In this document: positions 36,994 through 46,216 of the stretch, one piece after another
How the letters are laid out: the number at the start of each line of letters is the position of its first letter
How positions within the stretch are numbered: position 1 is the stretch's first letter
Assembly (NCBI GenBank): GCA_008125075.1
Contig: VLTH01000002.1
Span: 1,469,351-1,533,350, forward strand
Reading direction: 5' to 3'
DNA from: Acetivibrio alkalicellulosi
GTDB taxonomy: Bacteria; Bacillota; Clostridia; Acetivibrionales; Acetivibrionaceae
Length of the DNA stretch: 64,000 nucleotides
Notes under the pieces: model-generated
The model's database searches: none
What the model was told of the DNA's origin: nothing
Seen by the model: the letters and a program-made list of their open reading frames with translations, nothing else
Position numbers and translations under genes: made by a program

Positions 36994-38532
36994 TTATATG
37001 GGATAAGTTATCTCCTTTTCATCCCATAATATTTGAATTAAAATACCAAGAAAAAATGATAAAAATGCAAACACAAATAAAACTCTTATTGGTACATATG
37101 TATCAAACATTATAGGAAATTTATATCCGATATTGTTATCAACAAATTTGACACTATAAAATTGAAAAGCCCAAGAAAACATAAACATGCCGATTATAAA
37201 CGATTTTGTAATACCTGAAATAAATATTTTAATAGCTCTACTTGTAATTGTTTTATAATCAACTCCCTGACTTCCCAGTTTATTATTAACTTCAAGTAGT
37301 ATATAAATATATCCAAGAATCATAATTACAAACAAACTAAAATAATATAAAATAATATGGCTAAGCCCATTGTTAAATGTACTTATACTTATTACAAGCT
37401 CTACAAAATCTTGAGACCATATTATTCCTATATATCCTATTGATATGGCTGCCATTATCCTTGGAAGGTAAACATTATAATATCTACATTTTTCAATCCG
37501 TTTAATTGAAATGAAAGCACCTACTAAGAATAACGATATTATAATATTATTTACAACTCTAATTATACTAGAAATAGTGTTTTCAATATTCAATTTGATC
37601 ATAACTTCACTTCCAAAATCAAATAGTATTAAAGTTAGAATTAAATATCCTAAAACACAAATAGAATATTTTTGCTTAACTCTACAAACTATTTTTTTTA
37701 ACACCTCGCTTATACCACCAGTAAAATTATTAACTAATTTTTTAACTCTTTTGTTTTTTATTATCCAATCATAAAGTTTACTCGATGTTTTAATATCATA
37801 TCTTTTAAGATACCAATCCTGTATAAGTAATTCTAATATATCTAAATAATCTTCATTTTTAAATAATATTGAAACTTCATTATTTTCTCCAAATACTAAT
37901 TCATCCATATAACCTTCTCTATTTTTTTCAATTCCACCCTTTAGAAAAAACAAATTTGTTAAGTCACTATCGTTTTTCACTAAAAAAATCCAATCCTTTA
38001 TAATAACTCTAGCAAGTCTTATGAAAAAATTTTTATTATTTTTAATATCTTGGTTATCCTGATTATCTTGATGAAAACTATTAAAATTAAAATAACCAAA
38101 TTCTATTCCTATAACTTCTTTTAACAGTTCCAGCCTTTTTCTTTTTAGATAAAATAAAACCTCAAAAATCTCCAACTCACTAAAATCATAAAAAGATTTG
38201 TCCGTTTCCATAATTTCAATAAATACATGAAAAATAAGAAACTCTAAATCTTTTTCTGAAATTTTAGCTGAGTTATTTTCATAAATGTAGTTAATCTCAG
38301 GTTTAAATTCAGATTTAGATTTAGTTTCATTTAATATACTTTTAATATTTTCATAATTTTCTCTTAATTTATACAAAATAGATTGTTTGGTTTTATTAAA
38401 ATAAAGCCAGTAATTCCCATTTTCCTTAACTTCATATATTTTTATATTTTGTATAATATAATTGTCTTCATAATCACTTTTTATTGTGAGTAATATTTCT
38501 TCATTTTTGTTAATTTTAACTTCAAATTTCAA
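36994..38532 (-). CDS. Six-helix membrane protein, last gene of the type III effector operon
   Basis: About 512 residues from TTG 38532, which has GAGGTGA upstream (the frame reaches GTG 38541). Residues 1-290 are soluble and Glu/Lys-rich without a recognised domain. Residues 290-512 hold about six membrane helices (among them YSICVLGYLILTLILF, IIISLFLVGAFISI, IILYYFSLFVIMILGYIYIL, VLFVFAFLSFFLGILIQIL). It follows the CARF gene by 39 bases and ends the cas10 operon. Known type III membrane effectors combine a cyclic-oligoadenylate sensor with membrane helices; here sensor and membrane part may be separate proteins. Function is inferred from position only. Confidence 0.55.
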   Translation of the reverse strand: MKFEVKINKNEEILLTIKSDYEDNYIIQNIKIYEVKENGNYWLYFNKTKQSILYKLRENYENIKSILNETKSKSEFKPEINYIYENNSAKISEKDLEFLIFHVFIEIMETDKSFYDFSELEIFEVLFYLKRKRLELLKEVIGIEFGYFNFNSFHQDNQDNQDIKNNKNFFIRLARVIIKDWIFLVKNDSDLTNLFFLKGGIEKNREGYMDELVFGENNEVSILFKNEDYLDILELLIQDWYLKRYDIKTSSKLYDWIIKNKRVKKLVNNFTGGISEVLKKIVCRVKQKYSICVLGYLILTLILFDFGSEVMIKLNIENTISSIIRVVNNIIISLFLVGAFISIKRIEKCRYYNVYLPRIMAAISIGYIGIIWSQDFVELVISISTFNNGLSHIILYYFSLFVIMILGYIYILLEVNNKLGSQGVDYKTITSRAIKIFISGITKSFIIGMFMFSWAFQFYSVKFVDNNIGYKFPIMFDTYVPIRVLFVFAFLSFFLGILIQILWDEKEITYPI

Positions 38533-38580
38533 ACTAGTCACCTCACAAATTCATGTTTGGATTTATTTTCGTTAATCGTT

Positions 38581-39474
38581 TTATGAATTATTTGATTCAT
38601 TAATTTGTGATAGTAGATTTCTTATAGTGGCTTTTGAATCAGTATTACCTAAATTAATACAAAGCAATTCCTCACTTCCTTCAAACATAAAATATATATT
38701 ATCATAGCAAAAACTAGATGCAAAAATAGAACTAAATATTGCAAAAACTCGAAATCCACCTGTTACAAAGACATTCATTTCATAGTTTTTCTTTGCATAA
38801 CTTTGCATAATATTTTTAAAAAATGCTTTAAGGTTATTTACCAATTCTTGATCTGGTTTATTATAATTAGTCTTTTGACCTTCTTCTCCTATCGAATTAA
38901 TGTTTATTGTTAGATTTGTATCAAATGTTTTTAATAGTACTTCTCTTATAATTTGAGCAGCTAGATAACCTTTTATAGACTTAGTGTATAAAAGAGTAAT
39001 CATATCGTTTTTATCTGTTTTTTTATTAGAATAGAATTGTAATATACTATTTATTTCAGGAGAGTCTTTAAGAATACTTTTTTCTTCATCAGGTAAAACA
39101 ATTCTGCCTCCTTCTATTTTACAATTATTTCTTTTCAATAAGTCATTTAAAGTGTATTCGTAAAGCTTTATTATCAAATCTTTAGTAACTTGTTCACCAT
39201 CTTTTAATACTTTATATATTTCTTCTTCTAAATTTTTTGAAAAATCATCTGATAAATCCTCTGCCTCTCTATATTTTGTATTAATCTCACATATTATCTC
39301 CTCAGCTTCTTTTTTAAAGTCTTCATATTCAAAAACCTCTAAAAATTTGCTATCTAGTTCTTTATCAAATTGATAACTTTTTAAATCCATTTTTTTCTGC
39401 AAGTTCATCAGTAATGGATTTGTACTGCTTAATAAAATCTTAACACCTGCTATTACAAGATTAAAACTACTCAT
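38581..39474 (-). CDS. CARF-domain protein (APE2256/TIGR02619-like)
   Basis: 297 residues. A helical insert (about 25-150) separates a short N-terminal strand (NLVIAGVKILLSS) from a Rossmann-like CARF core. The core has MITLLYTKSIKGYLAAQIIR, a second region VFVTGGFRVFAIF, and FMFEGSEELLCINL. TGGF(K/R) and FEGS near the C-terminus are typical of APE2256-type CARF proteins that bind cyclic oligoadenylate. No HEPN, PD-(D/E)XK or other effector domain is visible, so it is either a regulator, a ring nuclease, or the sensor half of a two-protein effector with the downstream membrane protein. It is 18 bases after csx20. Confidence 0.7.
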   Translation of the reverse strand: MSSFNLVIAGVKILLSSTNPLLMNLQKKMDLKSYQFDKELDSKFLEVFEYEDFKKEAEEIICEINTKYREAEDLSDDFSKNLEEEIYKVLKDGEQVTKDLIIKLYEYTLNDLLKRNNCKIEGGRIVLPDEEKSILKDSPEINSILQFYSNKKTDKNDMITLLYTKSIKGYLAAQIIREVLLKTFDTNLTININSIGEEGQKTNYNKPDQELVNNLKAFFKNIMQSYAKKNYEMNVFVTGGFRVFAIFSSIFASSFCYDNIYFMFEGSEELLCINLGNTDSKATIRNLLSQINESNNS

Positions 39475-39492
39475 ACCTATCTTCCCCTTTAA

Positions 39493-39876
39493 TTAATATT
39501 TTCTAAATCTTACATGCTTAAATATTCGCTCAGTTTTTATTGTATCATCTTTTATAGGAGTCTCTATAGTAACTCTTTTTGTAGTACTGTAAACTGGGAT
39601 CATACCAATACCCTTTACAAAACTGACTAATTCATAAACAGCACCAAACTCACCTTGAATAAGTGCAAAATCTTCTGTGTTTCCTCTACTTAATATAAAA
39701 TCTTTTATGGGCTTAATGTAGTCAGTTATACTCTCAAGCTCAGTTGGAATGTTCCTCCACATATCTTTTAGTAAGTCATCCATATATATAAATGATGTAA
39801 TGCCCAATGTGTTTTTTGCATCTTCTACCTGCTCGTTAGTTAATTCATGAGACATAATTATAATTAAACTACTCAT
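39493..39876 (-). CDS. csx20: Csx20-like type III accessory protein
   Basis: About 127 residues from ATG 39876, five bases after AAGGAG. The pattern SHELTNEQVEDAKNTLGI, WRNIPTELESI, FALIQGEFGAVYELVSF, IPVYSTTKR and the ending FKHVRFRKY matches Csx20 as I know it. Csx20 has been proposed as a ring nuclease that breaks cyclic oligoadenylate and so switches off the type III response. It lies 9 bases after the large RAMP gene and before the CARF gene, where an off-switch for the signal is expected. Confidence 0.75.
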   Translation of the reverse strand: MSSLIIIMSHELTNEQVEDAKNTLGITSFIYMDDLLKDMWRNIPTELESITDYIKPIKDFILSRGNTEDFALIQGEFGAVYELVSFVKGIGMIPVYSTTKRVTIETPIKDDTIKTERIFKHVRFRKY

Positions 39877-39885
39877 AAGCACTCC

Positions 39886-41979
39886 TTAGTAAAATGACTT
39901 TTTCCCAGAGCCACTCCTCTTATATTTATAGTATTTGTATAATCTTTTACCATCTACTGTTTCAATAGGTGTAGGAAGAACATTTACAATTGTTGGTTTA
40001 AAGTTCTCCCTGCCATTTCTGCTAGATTTATTCCCCATAAACCATTGTGCCGGAGTATTATCCATAGGTCTTGATTCCTTGTTTTCAACCTTTGTTTCTC
40101 CTATTGGATAGCATACATTCTCAAATCCATTATCAAGTCGTGTCATTGCTAAAAATTCTTTTATATAAATCTCATCCTCATTAATAAAAACATTATTTCT
40201 TAACTCTTTTGAATAATCATAGTCATTAATGGAATATATATCATCTTTATTTTCTAAGTCTATTTGCCTATTTTTAACCTCTGCTACTTCAATTTTAATA
40301 CTTCCTAGACCATAAGGCTTCCCACAGCCAATTTTATGACCATGTTTTTCACTTTCACCTATGGTAATAACCCACAATAGTTTATTTAGCTCGTCTTTAG
40401 TTATGTTATTAAAATATATTCTAAAATTAAACAAAATACTTTTATTATCACTTTTCTTTACATAGCTTTTAATAGCAGTATTGGTATTTGTTATTTTTCC
40501 CTTATTTAATTTAGGTTTAAAGTGCCAATAAAACTTTCTTCCCTTTATTTTTGCTCTGTAGTCTTCAATAAATTGAAATTTTTCACTTTTTCCTGAAGGA
40601 TAATCCATTATTGCATAATCATAGTTCCACATAAGAGCACCTGGTACTTCAGGGTTTTTTAGATAAAACTCTGTTGATGACACTTTTGGAGAACCCAATT
40701 CAAAAGTAATATATTCTCCATCTAGAAGCTCCATTAAATAATTCTCTTTACCTTTTTTCTTTGTCTCACAGCTTATTTTTGCATCTGTAAACCTTACTCT
40801 CGATGCTATTGAGCTTTTATCTGTCTCTCCTGTCATCCCAAAGAGTCGGCAAGTCTGACAAAGATTACTTCTATGGCTGCAAGGCTCATGTTTATGCTGA
40901 CCTTTAAGTATTTCTAATATTTTTGTATTAAAAACTTCAACAGAAATACATGAGGGACTGGCATAAATAAATTCATCTAATTGACAATAATAAACAAGTG
41001 CTATTCCCCTTTTATATGCATTATTAATGTCACTGTATATTTTATATTCCTTAGCTGCCCCTCCATCTTTTTTATGTAATTCCATACTGTGTTTTATTGT
41101 ATCTTCAAAGTTTATGCGTATTTTTTCAATAATATCATCACTTAAGTTTGCTTTTCTAATAGGTATAAATACTGATTGGTGATGTTTTTTTGTAAAATCA
41201 GGAGTAATATGGGCATAACCTTTTTCATAACCATCAGCACTATCTCTTTTAATATCTTTAATCATATGAATACCTGTATCATGACCCTTTGAGGTTTTAT
41301 AAGTTATAGTGGATGTTGAAACAAAAACCTTTTCTCCTTCTCCATACTTATCCCTTGCTAATTTCTTTTCATCAAAACTGTCTGTTTTACAAAATCTATA
41401 CTTTATCATACACTTTTTTGCATCATAAGCTTTCCAAATACCTTTTTCTTTTTTTAAAATCAAGTAATTCTTTTTAGGCACTGGTGTTCTCTTATAGAGA
41501 TTACTCCAACTTCCTGCTGTTGAAAGACAGGAGTTTGTAACAGCTTCATAAGCAGATCTTATAACTCCCCTTAATGAACTTCCTGGTATAAAGGGATCAC
41601 CATCTTGATCTGTTAACATAGATAAAGTTTCCCTTTCATCTTCCTTTATTTTTGGAATAAACAATTCTGTTTTTGGCTCTAAATTACATTCAATCCAACC
41701 TGTCAATGTTTTGTTGGATGTTTTTTCAAAGTCCATAGATGGCTCTCTTTTAACATCTTTATCTATTGAAACAAAGTTATATGGATTTACAAAGGATTGA
41801 TCTTTTATATAATTCCATGAATTATCATAAGCTTTCTTCATTTCTACAGGTTCTAAATTCTCAAACTCATATAATGGTTTTTGAGGTTCTTCTTCGATTT
41901 CATAAGATGTATCCGGTTCTACCCCTATATCCTTTAATAACATTTTAAGTTTATCTAAATTTTTATCCCCTATATTCAT
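39886..41979 (-). CDS. Large type III RAMP protein (TIGR03986-like)
   Basis: 697 residues. RAMP signatures: PFIPGSSLRGVIRSAYEAV near 130-150 (the Cas7-type entry helix) and a late glycine loop, HKIGCGKPYGLGSIKIEV. A Cys block CSHRSNLCQTCRLFGMTGE in the middle is typical of Cas7-like type III subunits. Length and order match the TIGR03986 family of type III-D loci. It would form part of the crRNA-binding backbone. It overlaps csx19 by four bases (ATGA). Confidence 0.8.
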   Translation of the reverse strand: MNIGDKNLDKLKMLLKDIGVEPDTSYEIEEEPQKPLYEFENLEPVEMKKAYDNSWNYIKDQSFVNPYNFVSIDKDVKREPSMDFEKTSNKTLTGWIECNLEPKTELFIPKIKEDERETLSMLTDQDGDPFIPGSSLRGVIRSAYEAVTNSCLSTAGSWSNLYKRTPVPKKNYLILKKEKGIWKAYDAKKCMIKYRFCKTDSFDEKKLARDKYGEGEKVFVSTSTITYKTSKGHDTGIHMIKDIKRDSADGYEKGYAHITPDFTKKHHQSVFIPIRKANLSDDIIEKIRINFEDTIKHSMELHKKDGGAAKEYKIYSDINNAYKRGIALVYYCQLDEFIYASPSCISVEVFNTKILEILKGQHKHEPCSHRSNLCQTCRLFGMTGETDKSSIASRVRFTDAKISCETKKKGKENYLMELLDGEYITFELGSPKVSSTEFYLKNPEVPGALMWNYDYAIMDYPSGKSEKFQFIEDYRAKIKGRKFYWHFKPKLNKGKITNTNTAIKSYVKKSDNKSILFNFRIYFNNITKDELNKLLWVITIGESEKHGHKIGCGKPYGLGSIKIEVAEVKNRQIDLENKDDIYSINDYDYSKELRNNVFINEDEIYIKEFLAMTRLDNGFENVCYPIGETKVENKESRPMDNTPAQWFMGNKSSRNGRENFKPTIVNVLPTPIETVDGKRLYKYYKYKRSGSGKKSFY

Positions 41980-42626
41980 AAAATCGCCTCCAATCCATCA
42001 GCACAATCTCTGTAAAAGCCTTCTATTCTAGAATCAACACATTCAATTGAATATGACCACGCTTCATTGCTTTCATTTTTATTTGATGTAATATAGTTTT
42101 TTGTTTTTATAAATAGATTTAAAAGCTTATTTTGATTGGGTTCATATTGCTTTTCATTTATAAATAAACTATCTATAGGAAGCTTTATAAAAATGCCCCT
42201 TTCTCTTTCTGAAAGCATACAAAAACCCTTTTCCACTTCATTTACATCAGTTCCAAAAACCGAGTGTAATTCACAGTATTCATAGTCTATAGGAATAATT
42301 TCTTTTGCTTCATTTTCTATTTTACCTGCAAGCCTACAAGAAAACTGGTCATCATTAATCCTTATAGCCCTATATTCCATCATGTAGTTGAATACTCTGA
42401 GTTCACTTAAATTATCAAAAGATATTTTTATTTCTTCAAGTCTTCCATTAATCTGGCTTAATCTCCCTACCTTTAGTTCATCATAACAATAAGCTATATA
42501 ATAAGCATCTTCTTTAAAATACTTAACTATTTCTTGACCAATATTTTCTTCCTCAGTAATGCCTAACGGTAGAATTGCTTCATTTGTTTTATCAAAATTA
42601 TTATAGGATAATTTGATTTCACTCAC
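41976..42626 (-). CDS. csx19: Csx19-like protein (TIGR03984 family) of type III-D
   Basis: About 216 residues if started at GTG 42626 (five bases after AAGGTGA); ATG 42644 is the longer alternative. The sequence (YYIAYCYDELKVGRL, LRVFNYMMEYRAIRIND, CELHSVFGTD) fits the TIGR03984/Csx19 family known from type III-D operons, beside Csx10 and a large RAMP protein. Its role in the complex is not known to me. The gene starts inside the end of the double-Cas7 gene. Confidence 0.7.
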   Translation of the reverse strand: MSEIKLSYNNFDKTNEAILPLGITEEENIGQEIVKYFKEDAYYIAYCYDELKVGRLSQINGRLEEIKISFDNLSELRVFNYMMEYRAIRINDDQFSCRLAGKIENEAKEIIPIDYEYCELHSVFGTDVNEVEKGFCMLSERERGIFIKLPIDSLFINEKQYEPNQNKLLNLFIKTKNYITSNKNESNEAWSYSIECVDSRIEGFYRDCADGLEAIL

Positions 42627-44004
42627 AATATTCACCTTCTTCATCTTTAATATAGCCTACAAAACACCTTAAAAGATTTAAATATTTCTCATTAGTGTCT
42701 TTTCCCTCAATACCTTTAATGTCTACACTTTCAAAAAACTCCTTGTCATTTTCATTCATTATTCCCCTTCCAATTGAGGTTTCACCACCAATTGCAAGAA
42801 TACCGTTATAAATATCTCTAAGTATCAAAAGCATAAGACCTGAAAAGGCATTTTTAAAATTATTTTTCCAGCTTGAAATATTTATAGTCAATTTAGTATT
42901 ACCGCCAAAGGAAGGTATTTCTGAAAACAATGCACTCTCAGCAGCTCCTCCTGTAAAACGATCTATTTTTACACGAGTTAAGAAATGGCTGGTAGAATCT
43001 TTTACATGGGACTCTGAAAAATCAATTTTAGAAGGTGCTTTTTTTATTTTATCTTCATTGCCAAATCCACTTTCTATAATATCTATTTTACTGCCCCAAC
43101 CATTTTCAAGCATTAATTTTATACCATGGTGTCTAAAAGCCCCTGCCCAGCTTGAACCAGATATAACAGGAAGTAGCTCACCATGTTCATTATAAGCTTT
43201 TAATTGCTCATAATCGGTGTTTACATCAAATTCCTTTGATCGAAGATAAGAGCGTATCATAAGGGAGTGTTTTATTTGAAGGTCTGCTGTTATTGTAATA
43301 TCATCCTGATTTTTTTCAAGTTCCTCTTTAGTTTGATTAAGCATTTCAATAAAAGATTCTTCTGTATTAGAACCTTCTATGTCTTCCCATTTAAAATCTA
43401 TCCACTCTCTTATATTTTCTTTATTAAAAAACTTAATTTGTTTTAGATTTATTGTGTCCTTATCAATTTTAATCTTTCCAAAACCTCTTCTGGTTTTTCT
43501 ACCCAGCCTTACCCTGTCAATTTCTATTCCAGCCATTATAAACGCTATATTTTTAAGACAATCAAATTTATCATTTTCTCGCTTTGATATTTCAAATTTA
43601 ATACTAAAAGTTGCTCCTGCTTCTAGTATTTCTGCATCAAATTTGTTGTCAGAAGACTTATTTATATCAAGCCTTACCATATCTCTGACACTTATTTTTG
43701 CTTTATTATCCTCTATAGAATCTTTTAAAAAAGCATCATAAAAAGTTATTCTGCTCATTCTGCCTTTAGTATCTTCAAAAAGTGGTATTCCTCCAAACAA
43801 CTCATTTTCATCATCTTTTCCACATGACTTTCCCATCCAATGCCTTAAAACTCCACAAATAGAGCTTGCAGGTATAAACGGCATCTCTTCGCAGTCCCTT
43901 ATTATATCCATATCAGTGTTTTGATTTTCTCCTGAACCAATACTTAATGGTGACACAAGTACTATATCAAAACTAACATAAACACGTTCTATTATCTTGT
44001 TCAT
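42619..44004 (-). CDS. Cas7-Cas7 tandem RAMP protein (Csm3-like)
   Basis: 461 residues with two RAMP halves. The first has VSPLSIGSGENQ, FIPASSICGVLRHWMG and GRKTRRGFGKI; the second has LPVISGSSWAGAFRHHGI, DRFTGGAAESALFSEI and GGETSIGRGIM. Each half is one Cas7 unit. Asp residues in the thumb-like segments (ISVRDMVRLD, KIDRFTGG) could be RNA-cleavage sites, as in Csm3. Such fused Cas7 genes are common in type III-D/E-like loci. The start abuts the csx10 stop. Confidence 0.8.
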   Translation of the reverse strand: MNKIIERVYVSFDIVLVSPLSIGSGENQNTDMDIIRDCEEMPFIPASSICGVLRHWMGKSCGKDDENELFGGIPLFEDTKGRMSRITFYDAFLKDSIEDNKAKISVRDMVRLDINKSSDNKFDAEILEAGATFSIKFEISKRENDKFDCLKNIAFIMAGIEIDRVRLGRKTRRGFGKIKIDKDTINLKQIKFFNKENIREWIDFKWEDIEGSNTEESFIEMLNQTKEELEKNQDDITITADLQIKHSLMIRSYLRSKEFDVNTDYEQLKAYNEHGELLPVISGSSWAGAFRHHGIKLMLENGWGSKIDIIESGFGNEDKIKKAPSKIDFSESHVKDSTSHFLTRVKIDRFTGGAAESALFSEIPSFGGNTKLTINISSWKNNFKNAFSGLMLLILRDIYNGILAIGGETSIGRGIMNENDKEFFESVDIKGIEGKDTNEKYLNLLRCFVGYIKDEEGEYCE

Positions 44005-46211
44005 TATAAAGCCCTCCTGTAATATAGTTTCACTCTGCCAAGTAAAACGCTCATAAATTCATAAAAAAGCTTATTTATAAGCACAGGCTCTTTTTCTATT
44101 TCTTTTAAGTATTCTAAAACCCATGGATTAGCATAGTTTTTGCTTATTAAAGTCTCTAAACCTCCATTTTTTAACCTATTTACTTCTATTTCAAATAATC
44201 CACCTTTTGTTTCTTTCCTTTTTTTCAATGCTTCAGAAAAAAGAATTAAGACATTTTTACTAAAGTCATTTTCAACTGATTTAATATAGCAGTCTGAAAG
44301 TAAATCAGCAAGTTTTGAACAAACTGTAGAATTAGGAATAAACTTATTGAAAAAATTATTATCAGCCCCATAGCGTGATGCTTCCATTCTTACAATGTCC
44401 ATTAATACATGATGTTTTAGCTTTGTTAGGGTTTCTTTAATAACAGAATAATCGGCATCATTTGTTTTAAAATCAGCTTTATAAATAGCTTCTTTGTAAC
44501 AACTGCTAGTAGCAAGTATTCTCCACTGACCGTATCCTTCGTTGCATTTAACGCCAATAGGTATATACGGATTTGATGGAAGGTTTATTTCCTTTGAACC
44601 ATTATATTCAAATGTTATAACTGTACCCATATTAAAAGCTTCATATTGTTGTTTTAACAATCCCCACTTTATATTAAATCCACCTATAGAGGTAAATTTA
44701 AATAAAGATTTTTCTTGTATAATTTTAAACTCTCCATCACTTTCTAAAAGCTCAAGCTCTTTTTTAATTTCTAATGCCAACAATTCAGGATTGCAGGAAA
44801 AAACACCTTTTTTTGCATCTAATAAAAGTGCAGGTGATGTAAGTACAATACTAAAAATATCTCCTGACTTAAAATTATATATTTCTTCATTTAAAGCATC
44901 TTCAAAGCTGATTTTCACATGGGAGTATTCAGCTGTTTTTGATTTTCCAATGTTTATAATTCCATCCTCGGGTACAAGATTCATAAGAGTATCTAACTGA
45001 TCTTTCTTTAATATAATTGACCCTTTAAATTCTTGTCCTTTTTTTATAGCATTATAATTAAACAAAGTGCCTGTTTCCTCAACACTTGCATTTTCTTTCT
45101 TATAAACATGTCCCATTCCCTTATCTGACGGTCTTCTGTGATGATAATGGAGGATTGTATCAGGTTTTTTAAAAGTAATATTACTGTTTTTAAAATTTAT
45201 GTACGTACCCTTTAAAGGCTTTAATCCTTTTTTATCTTCTCCTGATACTTTTGTATAATCGATTATATCTTTCTTTTTTGGCTCATTCTTATTTTTCATA
45301 ATGCTTGCCGGTATGGGAAAATAACTGCCACCTTCATCATCTGAAATATATGCATTTGAAAACAATATACTGTCATCTTTCAAAAAAAGACTGTCAAATT
45401 CTCTTGTCCTTTTATTGTTGTTTGATTTAATAAATTGATTTGCAAAATATCCATATAAACTGCTTCCTGGTATAAAGGTAAGTGTATCATCACTATTAAT
45501 GCCATTTTTTGAAACAGCAACATCACTCAGTAAGCTAAGGTTATAGTTTATTACTAATTTTTCCTTACTGTTGGTTTCTACGCATGAAAGAGGTTTAAAA
45601 CTATTTGCACTTTCTCTTTCACTGTCAAAAAGATTGCAACTCACATTTCCAAGTCCTCTTGTCCTGTTACTTCCAATAAACTTAAGAACTTTGCAACAGT
45701 CACTTAAAAAGCTTATTTCCTTTTGATCTAATTTATTTATTTTAAAGTAAAATGCTTTTGCAATTTTTTTATTTATTACTCGTATGCTTCTAAGACTATT
45801 ATCTTCTGCAACACCATCTTCATCAACTTTTGTTTGAACTCTCACCGTGGTAAAGTATTCTATAAGGTTTTGCCTGTGAAGATAAGAATGCTCATTGTTT
45901 TTTTTAATAAAGTCTTCTAAGCTATCGTATTCTTTTATAATCCCATTTTGTATTTTAAGCTTCCCCTGTTTTTCACCTGTTCCAAAAAGTTCATATATCA
46001 AGCTTTGTATTTCATTATACTCTTCATCATCAATTTTATAATATGCATCTCTTATTTCCATTGCCGCTTCTTTTAAACAACCTTTTAACCTTTTAGCAGG
46101 CACATATGGAATTCCAAAATCATCTAGTACAACATCAGTGTCTATTATATTTGCCTGTCCTTCTCCCGAACCTACACATAAATCTGAATTTAGTTTAACC
46201 TCTATAATCAA
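44004..46211 (-). CDS. csx10: Csx10-like RAMP protein of the type III-D complex
   Basis: 735 residues. N-terminal RAMP unit: LCVGSGEGQANIIDTDVV, GIPYVPAKRLKGCLKEAA and GSNRTRGLGNVSC. A second unit starts near 235 (TFIPGSSLYGYFANQF) with a later glycine loop near NEGYGQWRI. Length and order after cas10 match Csx10, the Cas5-like subunit that holds the crRNA 5' handle in type III-D. TTG 46211 follows GGGGGTGA and lies five bases after the cas10 stop. Confidence 0.82.
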   Translation of the reverse strand: MIIEVKLNSDLCVGSGEGQANIIDTDVVLDDFGIPYVPAKRLKGCLKEAAMEIRDAYYKIDDEEYNEIQSLIYELFGTGEKQGKLKIQNGIIKEYDSLEDFIKKNNEHSYLHRQNLIEYFTTVRVQTKVDEDGVAEDNSLRSIRVINKKIAKAFYFKINKLDQKEISFLSDCCKVLKFIGSNRTRGLGNVSCNLFDSERESANSFKPLSCVETNSKEKLVINYNLSLLSDVAVSKNGINSDDTLTFIPGSSLYGYFANQFIKSNNNKRTREFDSLFLKDDSILFSNAYISDDEGGSYFPIPASIMKNKNEPKKKDIIDYTKVSGEDKKGLKPLKGTYINFKNSNITFKKPDTILHYHHRRPSDKGMGHVYKKENASVEETGTLFNYNAIKKGQEFKGSIILKKDQLDTLMNLVPEDGIINIGKSKTAEYSHVKISFEDALNEEIYNFKSGDIFSIVLTSPALLLDAKKGVFSCNPELLALEIKKELELLESDGEFKIIQEKSLFKFTSIGGFNIKWGLLKQQYEAFNMGTVITFEYNGSKEINLPSNPYIPIGVKCNEGYGQWRILATSSCYKEAIYKADFKTNDADYSVIKETLTKLKHHVLMDIVRMEASRYGADNNFFNKFIPNSTVCSKLADLLSDCYIKSVENDFSKNVLILFSEALKKRKETKGGLFEIEVNRLKNGGLETLISKNYANPWVLEYLKEIEKEPVLINKLFYEFMSVLLGRVKLYYRRAL

Positions 46212-46216
46212 CTATA

